From: an uncultured Eubacteriales bacterium
Lineage (GTDB): Bacteria > Bacillota > Clostridia > TANB77 > CAG-508
Direction: 5' to 3'
Length of the DNA stretch: 64,000 bases
NCBI GenBank assembly: GCA_905203305.1
Contig: CAJKVH010000007.1
Location: forward strand, 1 to 64,000
Position numbers and translations under genes: made by a program. Shown in pieces: positions 1 through 8,343 of the stretch. Positions within the stretch are counted from its first letter, which is position 1. Every line of letters begins with the position of its first letter. Below the pieces are notes generated by a model. It worked only from the letters and a program-made list of their open reading frames with translations, was not told the DNA's origin and made no database searches.

Positions 1-120
1 TGATAGCGATGAGCTATAATAGTAGAGAAATAGATTTAAAGTAATAAAATATGAAAAAGAATGCAAAAGACTTTAAGAGAAAAAGAGTATAAAATATTTT
101 ATAAAATACTTTGAATAATA

Positions 121-162
121 AAAAAATCTTTGATATAATTGGTTTATATCAAAGATTTTTTT
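121..162. terminator. Strong hairpin, probable (bidirectional) terminator
   Basis: A perfect 17-bp inverted repeat (121-137 against 145-161) with a 7-base loop ends in a run of seven T. It has A-run/T-run symmetry and can terminate transcription entering from the left edge. Bases 1-120 show no convincing gene. The following gene starts just after the T run. Confidence 0.75.
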
Positions 163-183
163 ATCAAAAGAAAAGGAGATACT

Positions 184-777
184 ATGATAGAAAGTAGAAA
201 ATTAACAGAAATACTACAAAATATCTTAAGAAAAGAAGAAATAACAGAAAACGATTTAAAAAAGGTAGAAAATATAAGTTTAAACAAAAAAATGTTAAAT
301 GGAAAAGAAAATGACATAGAATTAAAAGAGACCGAAAAAATACCAAATTTAAAAACAATTACGATATCGAATTTTGAAATAGATAATCAAATATTAGAAA
401 TAATAAATAATCATAAAAAATTAAAAATATTACAATTTTCAAGATGTGAATTTAAAGAGATATTGCCAATAAATAAAAATATAAAATATATAGTAATAGA
501 TAAATGTCAAAACTTTAAATGTGATTTAATTAATAACAATGAAATAGTTAGAATAATAGATGCTAAAGTAGAACTTTCAGGTAAAGAAAATCTAAAACAA
601 ACAAAAGAATTATACTTACAAAATTGTGAGATAAAAAATAGTATTAAATTATGTGAATATCAAAAATTAAAAACATTAAATTTAGATGGAAGCAAGTTTG
701 AAAAAGATATTATAAACAATATAAATAAAAATATAAAACTATCTTGTAAAGATACATATAACCCGATAGAAGAATAA
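184..777 (+). CDS. Leucine-rich-repeat-like protein, function unknown
   Basis: Predicted 197-aa protein with no signal peptide or membrane segment. From about residue 60 it shows repeated leucine/isoleucine-rich units typical of leucine-rich repeats, for example LKILQFSRCEF and LKTLNLDGSKF, spaced roughly 22-23 residues apart. LRR solenoids generally bind proteins, but no partner can be named. I start at the ATG at 184 because AAAAGGAG lies 6 bases upstream; an in-frame TTG at 139 lies inside the terminator hairpin and is unlikely. The gene is followed after 21 bases by the transglutaminase-like gene, so the two are probably co-transcribed. Base composition matches the rest of the window. Confidence 0.6.
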   Translation: MIESRKLTEILQNILRKEEITENDLKKVENISLNKKMLNGKENDIELKETEKIPNLKTITISNFEIDNQILEIINNHKKLKILQFSRCEFKEILPINKNIKYIVIDKCQNFKCDLINNNEIVRIIDAKVELSGKENLKQTKELYLQNCEIKNSIKLCEYQKLKTLNLDGSKFEKDIINNINKNIKLSCKDTYNPIEE

Positions 778-798
778 AAACAAAAGAGAGGATAAAAG

Positions 799-2262
799 AT
801 GGTTGTAGAGATAAGGAATGTTTCAGAATTACCTATAGAAAAATTACAAGAACTTATAGGAAATGGAGAAAATGTTGAAAAGATAAGGATAATAAGTGAA
901 GTAGGTCATACTATAGATTATAGTGTAGAAGAATATAAAAAAATGTATGAAAAATTGCTTGAATTAGTTGATGGAATAGATGATAGTTGGAGTAAAGCAA
1001 AAAAATTTACAATAATATATAAAAGAATATCTCAAAATATTGAATATGATTATGTTGCAATATATAAAGGAAAGATTAATAGATCAAAACGTAGATATGC
1101 CGAAAAAGAAAGTGATAATTGCCGTAGTTTAAAAAATGGATTATTATACGGAAAATGTGTATGTCAAGGATATGCAGAAATTTTACGTAATGCATGTGCA
1201 ATAAAAGGAATAGAGGCAATAGAAATAAATGGAGCACATCATGCATGGAACCAAGTAAAAATAGATAATGATCAGTGGATAGAAATAGATGCAACATGGG
1301 GAAATTCAAATATGATAGAATATATTGGAACTGATAAAGATAAGTTTTGGAAATCTCATCCTAGATATGTAACTACATTATTTGAACAGGAAAATGTTGT
1401 TTCTAATTTTGATATAGTAAGTTTTGTAAATTCGGAATTGGGTTTAGAATCAGACGAATATTCAAAAAGAGAATTGGCTGAATTTATAGACTTGATAGAA
1501 AAAAGGGACGCATACAAACAAGATATAAGCTCAGAATTAGAAGAATTAAAATCTAAAATTGATAAAAGAAAAAGAATTGGATTTACATTAATGCCATGGG
1601 AAATAATAAATAAAAAAGAAAAAGATGATATTTCAAATGATGAAGATAAAAACATTGAGGTTATGACAAAAGGTTTACATCCATACATTCTAACAGAGAT
1701 AAAGAAACTTTTAACCGAATGTGTTATTACATACGAAGAAGCATGTACTATTGCAAGATTCAAACATGGAAAGGTTGAACTCAATACAATCAAAGAAATT
1801 CACAAAAGAATATGTGAGAGAAGAGAAAAATTAATGGTAAAAGAATTCGAAAAAGAATGTGGGTATACTGTTGCATCTTTAAGAGGTTTAGGTTTTTCTG
1901 AAGAAGAAATTGATAAAATGCAAAATAAATATAATACACAAAATGGAAAAAAGCTAAATAGAAGAAAAATTGTACAAAAAAGTGTAAGTAAAAAGAAAAG
2001 AGAAAGTATGAGAACTAGTGAAAGGATAAAATACATATTTTCTAAATTTAAGAAAAGAATTTTAGGAAAAGATGAACCTATGCTTTTACCAGAAAATCAA
2101 GATGAAAAAGAAAAAATGAAAAATGCTAAAGAACCAAGCTGGGTTCTTACAGATGAAGAAAAGAAAACTATAGAAAATGTAAATATAAAACTTGTTGATA
2201 AGTATAAACAGGAAAAAAATAAAGAAAATGAATCATTAAAAAAAGAGTTTAATGAGCATTAG
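799..2262 (+). CDS. Transglutaminase-like cysteine-protease-fold protein
   Basis: 487 aa. Residues about 60-175 form a transglutaminase-like domain with the expected triad in order: Cys122 in the context CVCQGYA, His148 in HHAWNQV, and Asp164 in EIDATWG. Family members act as proteases, transglutaminases or peptide-cleaving enzymes, so the actual substrate is unknown. No signal peptide is visible, which points to a cytoplasmic protein or to non-classical export. The C-terminal 200 residues are highly charged (Lys/Glu-rich) with predicted helices and no recognised domain. A good SD (AGAGAGG) precedes the ATG, and the LRR gene lies directly upstream. The pairing of an LRR protein with a papain-like enzyme is noteworthy but unexplained. 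Confidence 0.7.
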   Translation: MVVEIRNVSELPIEKLQELIGNGENVEKIRIISEVGHTIDYSVEEYKKMYEKLLELVDGIDDSWSKAKKFTIIYKRISQNIEYDYVAIYKGKINRSKRRYAEKESDNCRSLKNGLLYGKCVCQGYAEILRNACAIKGIEAIEINGAHHAWNQVKIDNDQWIEIDATWGNSNMIEYIGTDKDKFWKSHPRYVTTLFEQENVVSNFDIVSFVNSELGLESDEYSKRELAEFIDLIEKRDAYKQDISSELEELKSKIDKRKRIGFTLMPWEIINKKEKDDISNDEDKNIEVMTKGLHPYILTEIKKLLTECVITYEEACTIARFKHGKVELNTIKEIHKRICERREKLMVKEFEKECGYTVASLRGLGFSEEEIDKMQNKYNTQNGKKLNRRKIVQKSVSKKKRESMRTSERIKYIFSKFKKRILGKDEPMLLPENQDEKEKMKNAKEPSWVLTDEEKKTIENVNIKLVDKYKQEKNKENESLKKEFNEH

Positions 2263-2337
2263 AAAAGTTGAAAATATAGGATATAATGATGATTTTTGTA
2301 TTAATACAAAAAACGTAAGGAAAAATGCTTAAAACCA

Positions 2338-2366
2338 TTGACACATCTAACAAAAAATGATAAAAT
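2338..2366 (+). promoter_or_regulatory. sigmaA promoter of the rpsL operon
   Basis: TTGACA at 2338-2343 and TAAAAT at 2361-2366 are separated by 17 bp. The promoter lies downstream of the transglutaminase gene and drives rpsL-rpsG-fusA. Confidence 0.75.
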
Positions 2367-2370
2367 ATAA

Positions 2371-2397
2371 ACCGCTATGAAATAAGTTCGTAGCGGT
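2371..2397 (+). other. Leader hairpin upstream of rpsL
   Basis: Arms ACCGCTA (2371-2377) and TAGCGGT (2391-2397) can form a 7-bp stem with a 13-base loop just after the promoter and 15 bases before the rpsL SD. There is no T run, so it is more likely a 5' stabilising or regulatory hairpin than a terminator. Confidence 0.5.
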
Positions 2398-2423
2398 AAA
2401 ATTATTTTAGGAGGTGAATTTAA

Positions 2424-2837
2424 GTGCCAACAATAAACCAATTAGTAAGAAAAGGAAGAAAAACAGGAGTTACAAAATCTACTGCACCAGCTTTACAACA
2501 TGGATACAACTCAAAAAGCAAAAAATTAACAAATAACAGAGCTCCACAAAAAAGAGGAGTATGTACAGTAGTAAAAACTGTAACACCTAAAAAGCCAAAC
2601 TCAGCTTTAAGAAAAGTAGCAAGAGTTCGTCTTTCAAATGGTTATGAAGTTACATCTTATATCCCAGGTATAGGACATAACTTACAAGAACACAGTGTTG
2701 TATTAATAAGAGGTGGAAGAGTAAAAGACCTTCCAGGTGTTAGATACCACATCATCAGAGGAACATTAGATACAGCAGGTGTTAAAGACAGAATGCAAGG
2801 TCGTTCTAAATATGGAGCTAAACGTGCAAAAAAATAA
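2424..2837 (+). CDS. rpsL: 30S ribosomal protein S12
   Basis: 137 aa, the usual length for S12. It contains the universally conserved decoding-centre loops TPKKPNSALRK and GRVKDLPGVRYH, whose lysines and proline are the classical streptomycin-resistance positions; all are wild-type. It starts at GTG with the strong SD AGGAGGTG. It is the first gene of the rpsL-rpsG-fusA operon. Unlike most Firmicutes, rpoB/rpoC are not immediately upstream; an LRR/transglutaminase pair is there instead. S12 is part of the 30S A-site and monitors codon-anticodon pairing, which is of interest given the frame-shifting genes elsewhere in this window. Confidence 0.98.
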   Translation: MPTINQLVRKGRKTGVTKSTAPALQHGYNSKSKKLTNNRAPQKRGVCTVVKTVTPKKPNSALRKVARVRLSNGYEVTSYIPGIGHNLQEHSVVLIRGGRVKDLPGVRYHIIRGTLDTAGVKDRMQGRSKYGAKRAKK

Positions 2838-2866
2838 GATAGTTCCGAAAAATAGTGCTTATTCTT

Positions 2867-2965
2867 ACTAAATTAAGGTACTTAAATTTAGCAATAGATA
2901 GAGCATTATACGGGTAAGTGAAAACTTATCAGAGTAACTTATGCAATTTGGAAAATCAAATTGTT
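2867..2965 (+). other. Structured rpsL-rpsG spacer
   Basis: The 162-bp spacer contains several short stems: TAAGT/ACTTA around GAAA (2915-2928) and CAATTTG/CAAATTG (2944-2963). An mRNA structure between these two genes is where S7 binds for autoregulation in other bacteria. Whether this one is an S7 target is inference. Confidence 0.35.
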
Positions 2966-2999
2966 AACTTTAAAATAAAATGTAAAGGAGTGAAGAATA

Positions 3000-3470
3000 G
3001 TGCCAAGAAGAGGTTTTATAGCAAAAAGAGATGTATTACCAGATCCAATGTATAACAGCAAAGTTGTTACAAAACTAGTAAACAACATAATGTTAGATGG
3101 TAAAAAATCAGTTGCTCAAAAAATCGTATATGATGCATTTGACATCATAAAAGAAAAAGAAGGAAAAGAACCTTTAGAAGTTTTTGAAGCAGCTTTAGAA
3201 AATGTTATGCCAGTTCTAGAAGTAAAAGCAAGAAGAGTAGGTGGAGCTACATACCAAGTTCCATTAGAAATTAGACCAGAAAGAAGACAAACTTTAGGTT
3301 TAAGATGGCTTGTTTCTTACAGCAGAAAGAGACATGAAAAAACAATGGCTGAAAAATTAGCCGGAGAAATCATGGACGCAGTTGCTGGAAATGGTGGAGC
3401 ATTCAAGAAGAAAGAAGATACTCATAAAATGGCTGAAGCTAACAAAGCTTTTGCACATTACAAATTTTAG
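3000..3470 (+). CDS. rpsG: 30S ribosomal protein S7
   Basis: 156 aa, normal for S7, beginning MPRRGF and containing the conserved 16S-rRNA-binding segment RRVGGATYQVPLEIRPERR. It nucleates assembly of the 30S head and lines the E site. Start is GTG, preceded by AAAGGAGTG. It follows rpsL after a structured spacer and precedes fusA by 18 bp, a standard str-operon arrangement. No unusual residues were seen. Confidence 0.98.
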   Translation: MPRRGFIAKRDVLPDPMYNSKVVTKLVNNIMLDGKKSVAQKIVYDAFDIIKEKEGKEPLEVFEAALENVMPVLEVKARRVGGATYQVPLEIRPERRQTLGLRWLVSYSRKRHEKTMAEKLAGEIMDAVAGNGGAFKKKEDTHKMAEANKAFAHYKF

Positions 3471-3488
3471 TATGAGGAGGAAAAATAG

Positions 3489-5570
3489 ATGGCAGGAAGA
3501 TTATGCCCATTAGATAAAACAAGAAATATAGGAATAATGGCTCACATTGATGCAGGAAAAACAACAACAACAGAAAGAATCTTATTTTATACAGGAAAAA
3601 CACATAAAATAGGAGAAGTTCACGAAGGAGCTGCAACAATGGACTGGATGGCTCAAGAACAAGAAAGAGGTATCACAATAACATCTGCTGCAACAACATG
3701 TTTCTGGAAAGATCATAGAATAAATATAATTGACACACCAGGACACGTTGACTTTACAGTTGAAGTTCAAAGATCACTTAAAGTACTTGATGGAGCTGTT
3801 ACAGTATTAGCAGCTAAAGGTGGAGTTCAACCACAAACAGAAACAGTTTGGAGACAAGCTGATAAATACAATGTACCAAGAATGGTATATGTAAATAAAA
3901 TGGACGTTGTTGGAGCTGACTTTATGCTATGTGTTGATCAATTAAAAAATAGATTACACGCAAATGCTGTTCCAATTCAATTACCAATAGGTAAAGAAGA
4001 CTATTTCCAAGGAATAGTTGACTTAATAAAAATGAGAGCATTCATCCACAAAGATGATTTAGGAAAAGAAATAGAAGAAACAGACATACCAGCTGATATG
4101 AAAGAAGAAGCTGAAAAATGGAGACAAAACATGATTGAAGCTGCATGTGAACAAGATGAAGAATTAATGATGAAATATTTAGAAGGTGAAGAACTTTCTG
4201 AAGAAGAAATCAAAAAAGGTTTACGTACAGGAACAATTAATAATTCAATAGTAACAGTATGTTGTGGATCTTCATACAAAAACAAAGGTGTACAAGAATT
4301 ATTAAACTCAATAATTGATTATATGCCAGCACCAACAGATATCGCTCATATCAAAGGTGTAGATTTAGATGGAAATGAAGTAGAAAGAAAAACAGACGAT
4401 AATGAACCATTTGCAGCTTTAGCATTCAAAATTGCAACTGATCCATTCGTTGGAAAATTATGCTTCTTTAGAGTATATTCTGGAACATTAGCATCAGGAT
4501 CTTCTGTATTAAATGCAAACAAAGATAAAAAAGAAAGAATCGGAAGAATCTTACAAATGCATGCTAACCATAGAGAAGATATAGAAAAAGTATTTGCAGG
4601 AGATATAGCTGCAGCTGTTGGATTAAAAGATGTTACAACAGGAGATACTTTATGTGATGAAAATCATCCGGTTATATTAGAATCAATGGAATTCCCAGAA
4701 CCAGTTATAGATATAGCTATTGAGCCAAAAGATAAAGCAGCTCAAGAAAAAATGGGTATCGCTTTAGCAAAACTTGCTGAAGAAGATCCAACATTCAAAG
4801 CTTATACTAACCAAGAAACTGGACAAACAATTATAGCAGGAATGGGTGAGTTACACCTAGACATAATTGTTGATAGATTAAAAAGAGAGTTCAAAGTTGA
4901 ATGTAATGTAGGTAAACCACAAGTTGCTTACAAAGAAACAATCAGAAATAAAGTTAAAGTTCAAGGTAAATTTATCCGTCAATCTGGTGGTAAAGGACAA
5001 TACGGTGACGTATGGTTTGAAATGGAACCATTAGAAGCTGGAAAAGGAATTGAATTTGAAAGTAAAATTGTTGGAGGAGCTGTTCCAAAAGAATATATCA
5101 AACCTATTGAACAAGGTATGAGAGAAGCTGCTCAAACAGGTATATTAGCTGGATATCCAGTTATAGACTTCAAAGTATCATTAGTTGATGGTTCATACCA
5201 TGAAGTTGACTCTTCAGAAATGGCATTCAAGATTGCTGCTTCAATGGCATTCAAAGAAGGATGTAAACAAGGTAAAGCAGTTATACTAGAGCCAATAATG
5301 AGAGTTGAAATAACAGTTCCTACAGAATACATGGGAGATGTTATTGGAGATGTAAACTCAAGACGTGGTAGAATCGAAGGTATGGATGAAGTTCAAGGAA
5401 TGGAAGAAATAAGAGCATTTATTCCACTTTCAGAAATGTTTGGATATGCAACAGACTTACGTTCTAAAACACAAGGTAGAGGAAGTTACTCAATGGAACC
5501 ATCTCATTATGACGAAGTTCCAAAATCAGTACATGATCAAATCGTAGCTTCTAGAAGCAAAAATGCTTAA
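3489..5570 (+). CDS. fusA: Translation elongation factor G
   Basis: 693 aa, full length. GTPase motifs are present in order: G1 AHIDAGKTTTTE near residue 18, G3 DTPGHVDF and G4 NKMD. Domains II-V follow, including the domain IV segment GGKGQYGDVW that enters the decoding centre on translocation. It is the GTP-driven translocase of the ribosome. The SD GAGGAGG is 18 bases after rpsG, so it lies in the same operon. Codon choice is AT-rich but more biased than surrounding genes, as expected for high expression. No CGG codon is in frame. Confidence 0.98.
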   Translation: MAGRLCPLDKTRNIGIMAHIDAGKTTTTERILFYTGKTHKIGEVHEGAATMDWMAQEQERGITITSAATTCFWKDHRINIIDTPGHVDFTVEVQRSLKVLDGAVTVLAAKGGVQPQTETVWRQADKYNVPRMVYVNKMDVVGADFMLCVDQLKNRLHANAVPIQLPIGKEDYFQGIVDLIKMRAFIHKDDLGKEIEETDIPADMKEEAEKWRQNMIEAACEQDEELMMKYLEGEELSEEEIKKGLRTGTINNSIVTVCCGSSYKNKGVQELLNSIIDYMPAPTDIAHIKGVDLDGNEVERKTDDNEPFAALAFKIATDPFVGKLCFFRVYSGTLASGSSVLNANKDKKERIGRILQMHANHREDIEKVFAGDIAAAVGLKDVTTGDTLCDENHPVILESMEFPEPVIDIAIEPKDKAAQEKMGIALAKLAEEDPTFKAYTNQETGQTIIAGMGELHLDIIVDRLKREFKVECNVGKPQVAYKETIRNKVKVQGKFIRQSGGKGQYGDVWFEMEPLEAGKGIEFESKIVGGAVPKEYIKPIEQGMREAAQTGILAGYPVIDFKVSLVDGSYHEVDSSEMAFKIAASMAFKEGCKQGKAVILEPIMRVEITVPTEYMGDVIGDVNSRRGRIEGMDEVQGMEEIRAFIPLSEMFGYATDLRSKTQGRGSYSMEPSHYDEVPKSVHDQIVASRSKNA

Positions 5571-5593
5571 TTAATAATAAATAAAAATAAGAC

Positions 5594-5622
5594 TTGCATT
5601 TTTACTAAAAATAGTATATAAT
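5594..5622 (+). promoter_or_regulatory. sigmaA promoter of tuf
   Basis: TTGCAT (5594-5599) and TATAAT (5617-5622) with a 17-bp spacer give tuf transcription independent of the rpsL operon. A ~170-base 5' leader follows. Confidence 0.75.
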
Positions 5623-5666
5623 GCAAGCACATAATAAAAACGTTATTAAATTTAAAGTTTATAAAA

Positions 5667-5769
5667 AAGGAAATGGACAATCGTATAAGTGAGGTAACAT
5701 AAGTTATTCACACGAAAGGGAATATTTTAGTAATAAGAAATGCCCTTACGTTAAAGATGTGTCCCTTTA
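5667..5769 (+). ncRNA. Structured leader RNA of tuf, similar to the dnaK leader
   Basis: This folds as a three-stem junction. P1 pairs GGACA (5675-5679) with TGTCC (5760-5764). P2 is 5689-5698 against 5703-5711 with one bulged G. P3 pairs AAGGG (5716-5720) with CCCTT (5743-5747). Single-stranded junction segments CAATCG, ACGAAA and TTAAAGAT recur at the same places in the leader of dnaK at 56658-56738, while the stems differ in sequence. Conserved joints with different stems are typical of a structured regulatory RNA. I do not recognise the class. Confidence 0.55.
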
Positions 5770-5793
5770 CCTTAAAAAAGGAGGAATTTAAAG

Positions 5794-6996
5794 ATGGCAA
5801 AAGCAAAATTCGAAAGAACAAAGCCACACGTTAACATTGGTACAATCGGACACGTTGACCATGGTAAAACAACAACAACAGCAGCTATTACAAAATACCT
5901 ATCATTATTAGGAAAAGCTCAATTTGAAGCATATGATCAAATAGATGGTGCTCCAGAAGAAAAAGCTAGAGGAATCACAATCAACACAGCACACGTTGAA
6001 TATGAAACAGACAAAAGACACTATGCTCACGTTGACTGCCCAGGACACGCAGACTACGTAAAGAACATGATTACTGGTGCTGCTCAAATGGATGGTGCTA
6101 TATTAGTTGTTTCTGCAGCTGATGGACCAATGCCACAAACAAGAGAACACATCTTATTAGCTAGACAAGTAGGTGTAAAATATATCGTTGTTTACTTAAA
6201 TAAATGTGATATGGTTGACGATCCAGAATTATTAGAATTAGTTGAAATGGAAGTTAGAGACTTATTATCAAGCTATGATTTCCCAGGAGATGAAATTCCA
6301 ATCGTAAAAGGATCTTCTCTAAAAGTATTAGAGAGCACATCAACAGATCCTAACGATCCAGTTTATGCTCCAATGAAAGAATTAATGGATGCAGTTGATA
6401 ACTATATACCAACACCAGACAGACCAGTAGATCAACCATTCTTAATGCCAATTGAAGACGTTATGACTATCAGTGGTAGAGGAACTGTTGTTACAGGTAG
6501 AGTTGAAAGAGGAACAGTAAAATTACAAGATGAAGTTGAAATAGTAGGTCTTTCAAAAGAATCTAAGAAAACAACAATTACAGGTGTTGAAATGTTTAGA
6601 AAAATATTGGATCAAGCAGAAGCTGGAGACAATATTGGTGCTTTATTAAGAGGAATTCAAAGATCAGAAGTTGAACGTGGTCAAGTTCTTGCAAAACCAG
6701 GAACAATTCATCCACATACAAAATTCAAAGCACAAGTATATGTTCTAACAAAAGAAGAAGGTGGACGTCATACACCATTCTTCAATGGATATAGACCACA
6801 ATTCTATTTCAGAACAACAGACGTTACAGGTGTTATTGAATTAGAAGCTGGAACAGAAATGGTAATGCCAGGAGATAACGTAACAATGACAATCGAATTA
6901 ATTACACCTATCGCTATCGAAAAAGGATTAAGATTCGCTATTCGTGAAGGTGGTAGAACAGTTGGTTCAGGTGTTGTTGCTGACATAATCGAATAA
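5794..6996 (+). CDS. tuf: Translation elongation factor Tu
   Basis: 400 aa. GTP-binding motifs GHVDHGKTT, DCPGHADY and NKCDMVDD are intact, followed by beta-barrel domains 2 and 3 that hold aminoacyl-tRNA. It delivers aminoacyl-tRNA to the ribosomal A site. It has its own promoter and a long structured leader, and the SD AAGGAGG lies 8 bases before ATG. A bidirectional terminator follows. Length and sequence are normal for Firmicutes. Confidence 0.98.
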   Translation: MAKAKFERTKPHVNIGTIGHVDHGKTTTTAAITKYLSLLGKAQFEAYDQIDGAPEEKARGITINTAHVEYETDKRHYAHVDCPGHADYVKNMITGAAQMDGAILVVSAADGPMPQTREHILLARQVGVKYIVVYLNKCDMVDDPELLELVEMEVRDLLSSYDFPGDEIPIVKGSSLKVLESTSTDPNDPVYAPMKELMDAVDNYIPTPDRPVDQPFLMPIEDVMTISGRGTVVTGRVERGTVKLQDEVEIVGLSKESKKTTITGVEMFRKILDQAEAGDNIGALLRGIQRSEVERGQVLAKPGTIHPHTKFKAQVYVLTKEEGGRHTPFFNGYRPQFYFRTTDVTGVIELEAGTEMVMPGDNVTMTIELITPIAIEKGLRFAIREGGRTVGSGVVADIIE

Positions 6997-7010
6997 TAGT
7001 AAAAATATAA

Positions 7011-7047
7011 AAAATAAGGTACTACAATTTTGTAGGCCTTATTTTTT
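7011..7047. terminator. Bidirectional terminator between tuf and the ytaF-like gene
   Basis: The arms AAAATAAGG-TACTACA and TGTAGG-CCTTATTTT pair around a short loop and are flanked by A and T runs. It serves the convergent genes on both sides. Confidence 0.85.
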
Positions 7048-7049
7048 TA

Positions 7050-7595
7050 TCAAAATTTAAATAAACCAATTAAAATTAATATAATTCCAGAAATTTTGCT
7101 CCATGTATCTTGAGGAATTTTATTAAAATAAGATAAATTTATTCCGAGAAAATTACCTAAAGCTAAAAAGATATATTGAAAAATTGCAACAAGAAGAGCG
7201 AAAATAAAAATATTAATACCAATAGTACTTGCACCAATTCCAATACACAAACTGTCGAGAGAAAGTGCAAAACCAAGCCATAAAGCCTCATTATGACTTA
7301 TATCTTTAGATTTATCAAAATCAAAGGAAAATTCTTTATTGTTAGATTGAATAATAATAAAAATTCCCATGCATAGTAAAAGGGCAGAACCAATATATTC
7401 ACAAATATTTGTTGAAAAATTACTTTTCAGTATGTAGCCAACAAATCCAGAGAAGATATTTACAAATATTGAAATAAAAAATAAAATGATTTTATCAACA
7501 TGTGATAATTTTATTTTTCTAAGTCCATAAGTAATTCCGATACCAAGAGAATCAATAGTGCTAGATATTGCAATAAAAAAAGTATTAAAAATCAC
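7050..7595 (-). CDS. ytaF: MntP/YtaF-family membrane protein
   Basis: About 181 aa, six predicted membrane helices arranged as two repeats. Each repeat carries an Asp-Ser motif (IDSLGIGITYG near the N-terminus and LDSLCIGIGAS in the second half), the signature of the MntP/YtaF family. MntP proteins are manganese exporters, while YtaF-type members are associated with sporulation; the TIDSLGIGITYG form is closer to YtaF. GTG at 7595 has SD AGAGGTG 6 bases upstream; another GTG at 7604 overlaps the SD. It is convergent with tuf. Confidence 0.75.
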   Translation of the reverse strand: MIFNTFFIAISSTIDSLGIGITYGLRKIKLSHVDKIILFFISIFVNIFSGFVGYILKSNFSTNICEYIGSALLLCMGIFIIIQSNNKEFSFDFDKSKDISHNEALWLGFALSLDSLCIGIGASTIGINIFIFALLVAIFQYIFLALGNFLGINLSYFNKIPQDTWSKISGIILILIGLFKF

Positions 7596-7680
7596 TTTTA
7601 TCACCTCTTAATATTTTATTAAAAATGTCTTATTATGGTGATTTTTGTTAACGAATAGGTAGTCATTTTACTAAAAAACA

Positions 7681-7709
7681 TTGATAAATAAACTTAAGTT
7701 TGATAAAAT
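7681..7709 (+). promoter_or_regulatory. Promoter of the uracil-DNA glycosylase gene
   Basis: TTGATA (7681-7686) and TAAAAT (7704-7709), 17-bp spacer, 27 bases before the ATG. Confidence 0.6.
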
Positions 7710-7736
7710 GTAAAAAAATTAATAAGCGGTGATAAT

Positions 7737-8291
7737 ATGTATGAAACAATGGAAGAAGTAAAAAATGCGATAAAAGATTGTAACAAATGTAAATTGTGCG
7801 CAAAAAGAAAAAATATAGTATTTGGAGTTGGAAACGAAAATGCAGACATAATGTTTATTGGAGAAGGACCAGGAGCAGACGAAGATGCTCAAGGAATACC
7901 ATTTGTTGGAAAAGCAGGTCAATTAATGAACAAGGCATTTGATGTTGTAGGACTTGATAGAGAAGATGTTTATATTGCAAATATAGTTAAATGCAGACCG
8001 CCAAATAATAGAGATCCAGAGCAAGACGAGGTTTTAGGTTGCATTAATTATTTAAGAAACCAAGTAATGATTGTAAAACCTAAAATCATTGTTTTGCTTG
8101 GAAGGATTTCACTTCAAAATATCTTAGGAAAAGAATATAAAATAACAGCTAGCAGAGGAAAATGGTTTGAAAAAAAGGGGATATTTTATATGCCAACATG
8201 GCATCCGGCAGCATTGCTTAGAGATGAAACTAAAAAAATTGATTTCATAAAAGATTTAGAAGAAGTAATAAAAAAATCAAGCGAGTTTTAA
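7737..8291 (+). CDS. Family 4 uracil-DNA glycosylase
   Basis: 184 aa. It has the four-cysteine iron-sulfur pattern of family 4 enzymes, beginning CNKCKLC near residue 14, then the active-site motif GEGPGADEDAQGIPFVG and the C-terminal TWHPAALLR. These enzymes remove uracil formed by cytosine deamination, starting base-excision repair. Length is typical. It is followed by a 31-bp dispersed repeat and then by the GltD-like gene, 52 bp away. Confidence 0.9.
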   Translation: MYETMEEVKNAIKDCNKCKLCAKRKNIVFGVGNENADIMFIGEGPGADEDAQGIPFVGKAGQLMNKAFDVVGLDREDVYIANIVKCRPPNNRDPEQDEVLGCINYLRNQVMIVKPKIIVLLGRISLQNILGKEYKITASRGKWFEKKGIFYMPTWHPAALLRDETKKIDFIKDLEEVIKKSSEF

Positions 8292-8294
8292 ATT

Positions 8295-8325
8295 TTCCCC
8301 TGAAAACTCCGTCCCCAAATGGGAA
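8295..8325 (+). repeat. Dispersed 31-bp repeat, single copy
   Basis: Core CTCCGTCCCCAAATGGG preceded by TCCCC plus an A-rich stretch. One of nine copies in this window. It ends 18 bases before the next ATG. Confidence 0.85.
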
Positions 8326-8343
8326 AAAGAAAGGAAAAAATAA

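Noticed and set aside
1076..1309. Leucine/phenylalanine-rich reverse-strand frames such as this one
   Set aside because: Antisense shadows of A-rich genes, without SD, conserved motif or plausible composition; the same holds for many similar frames across the window.
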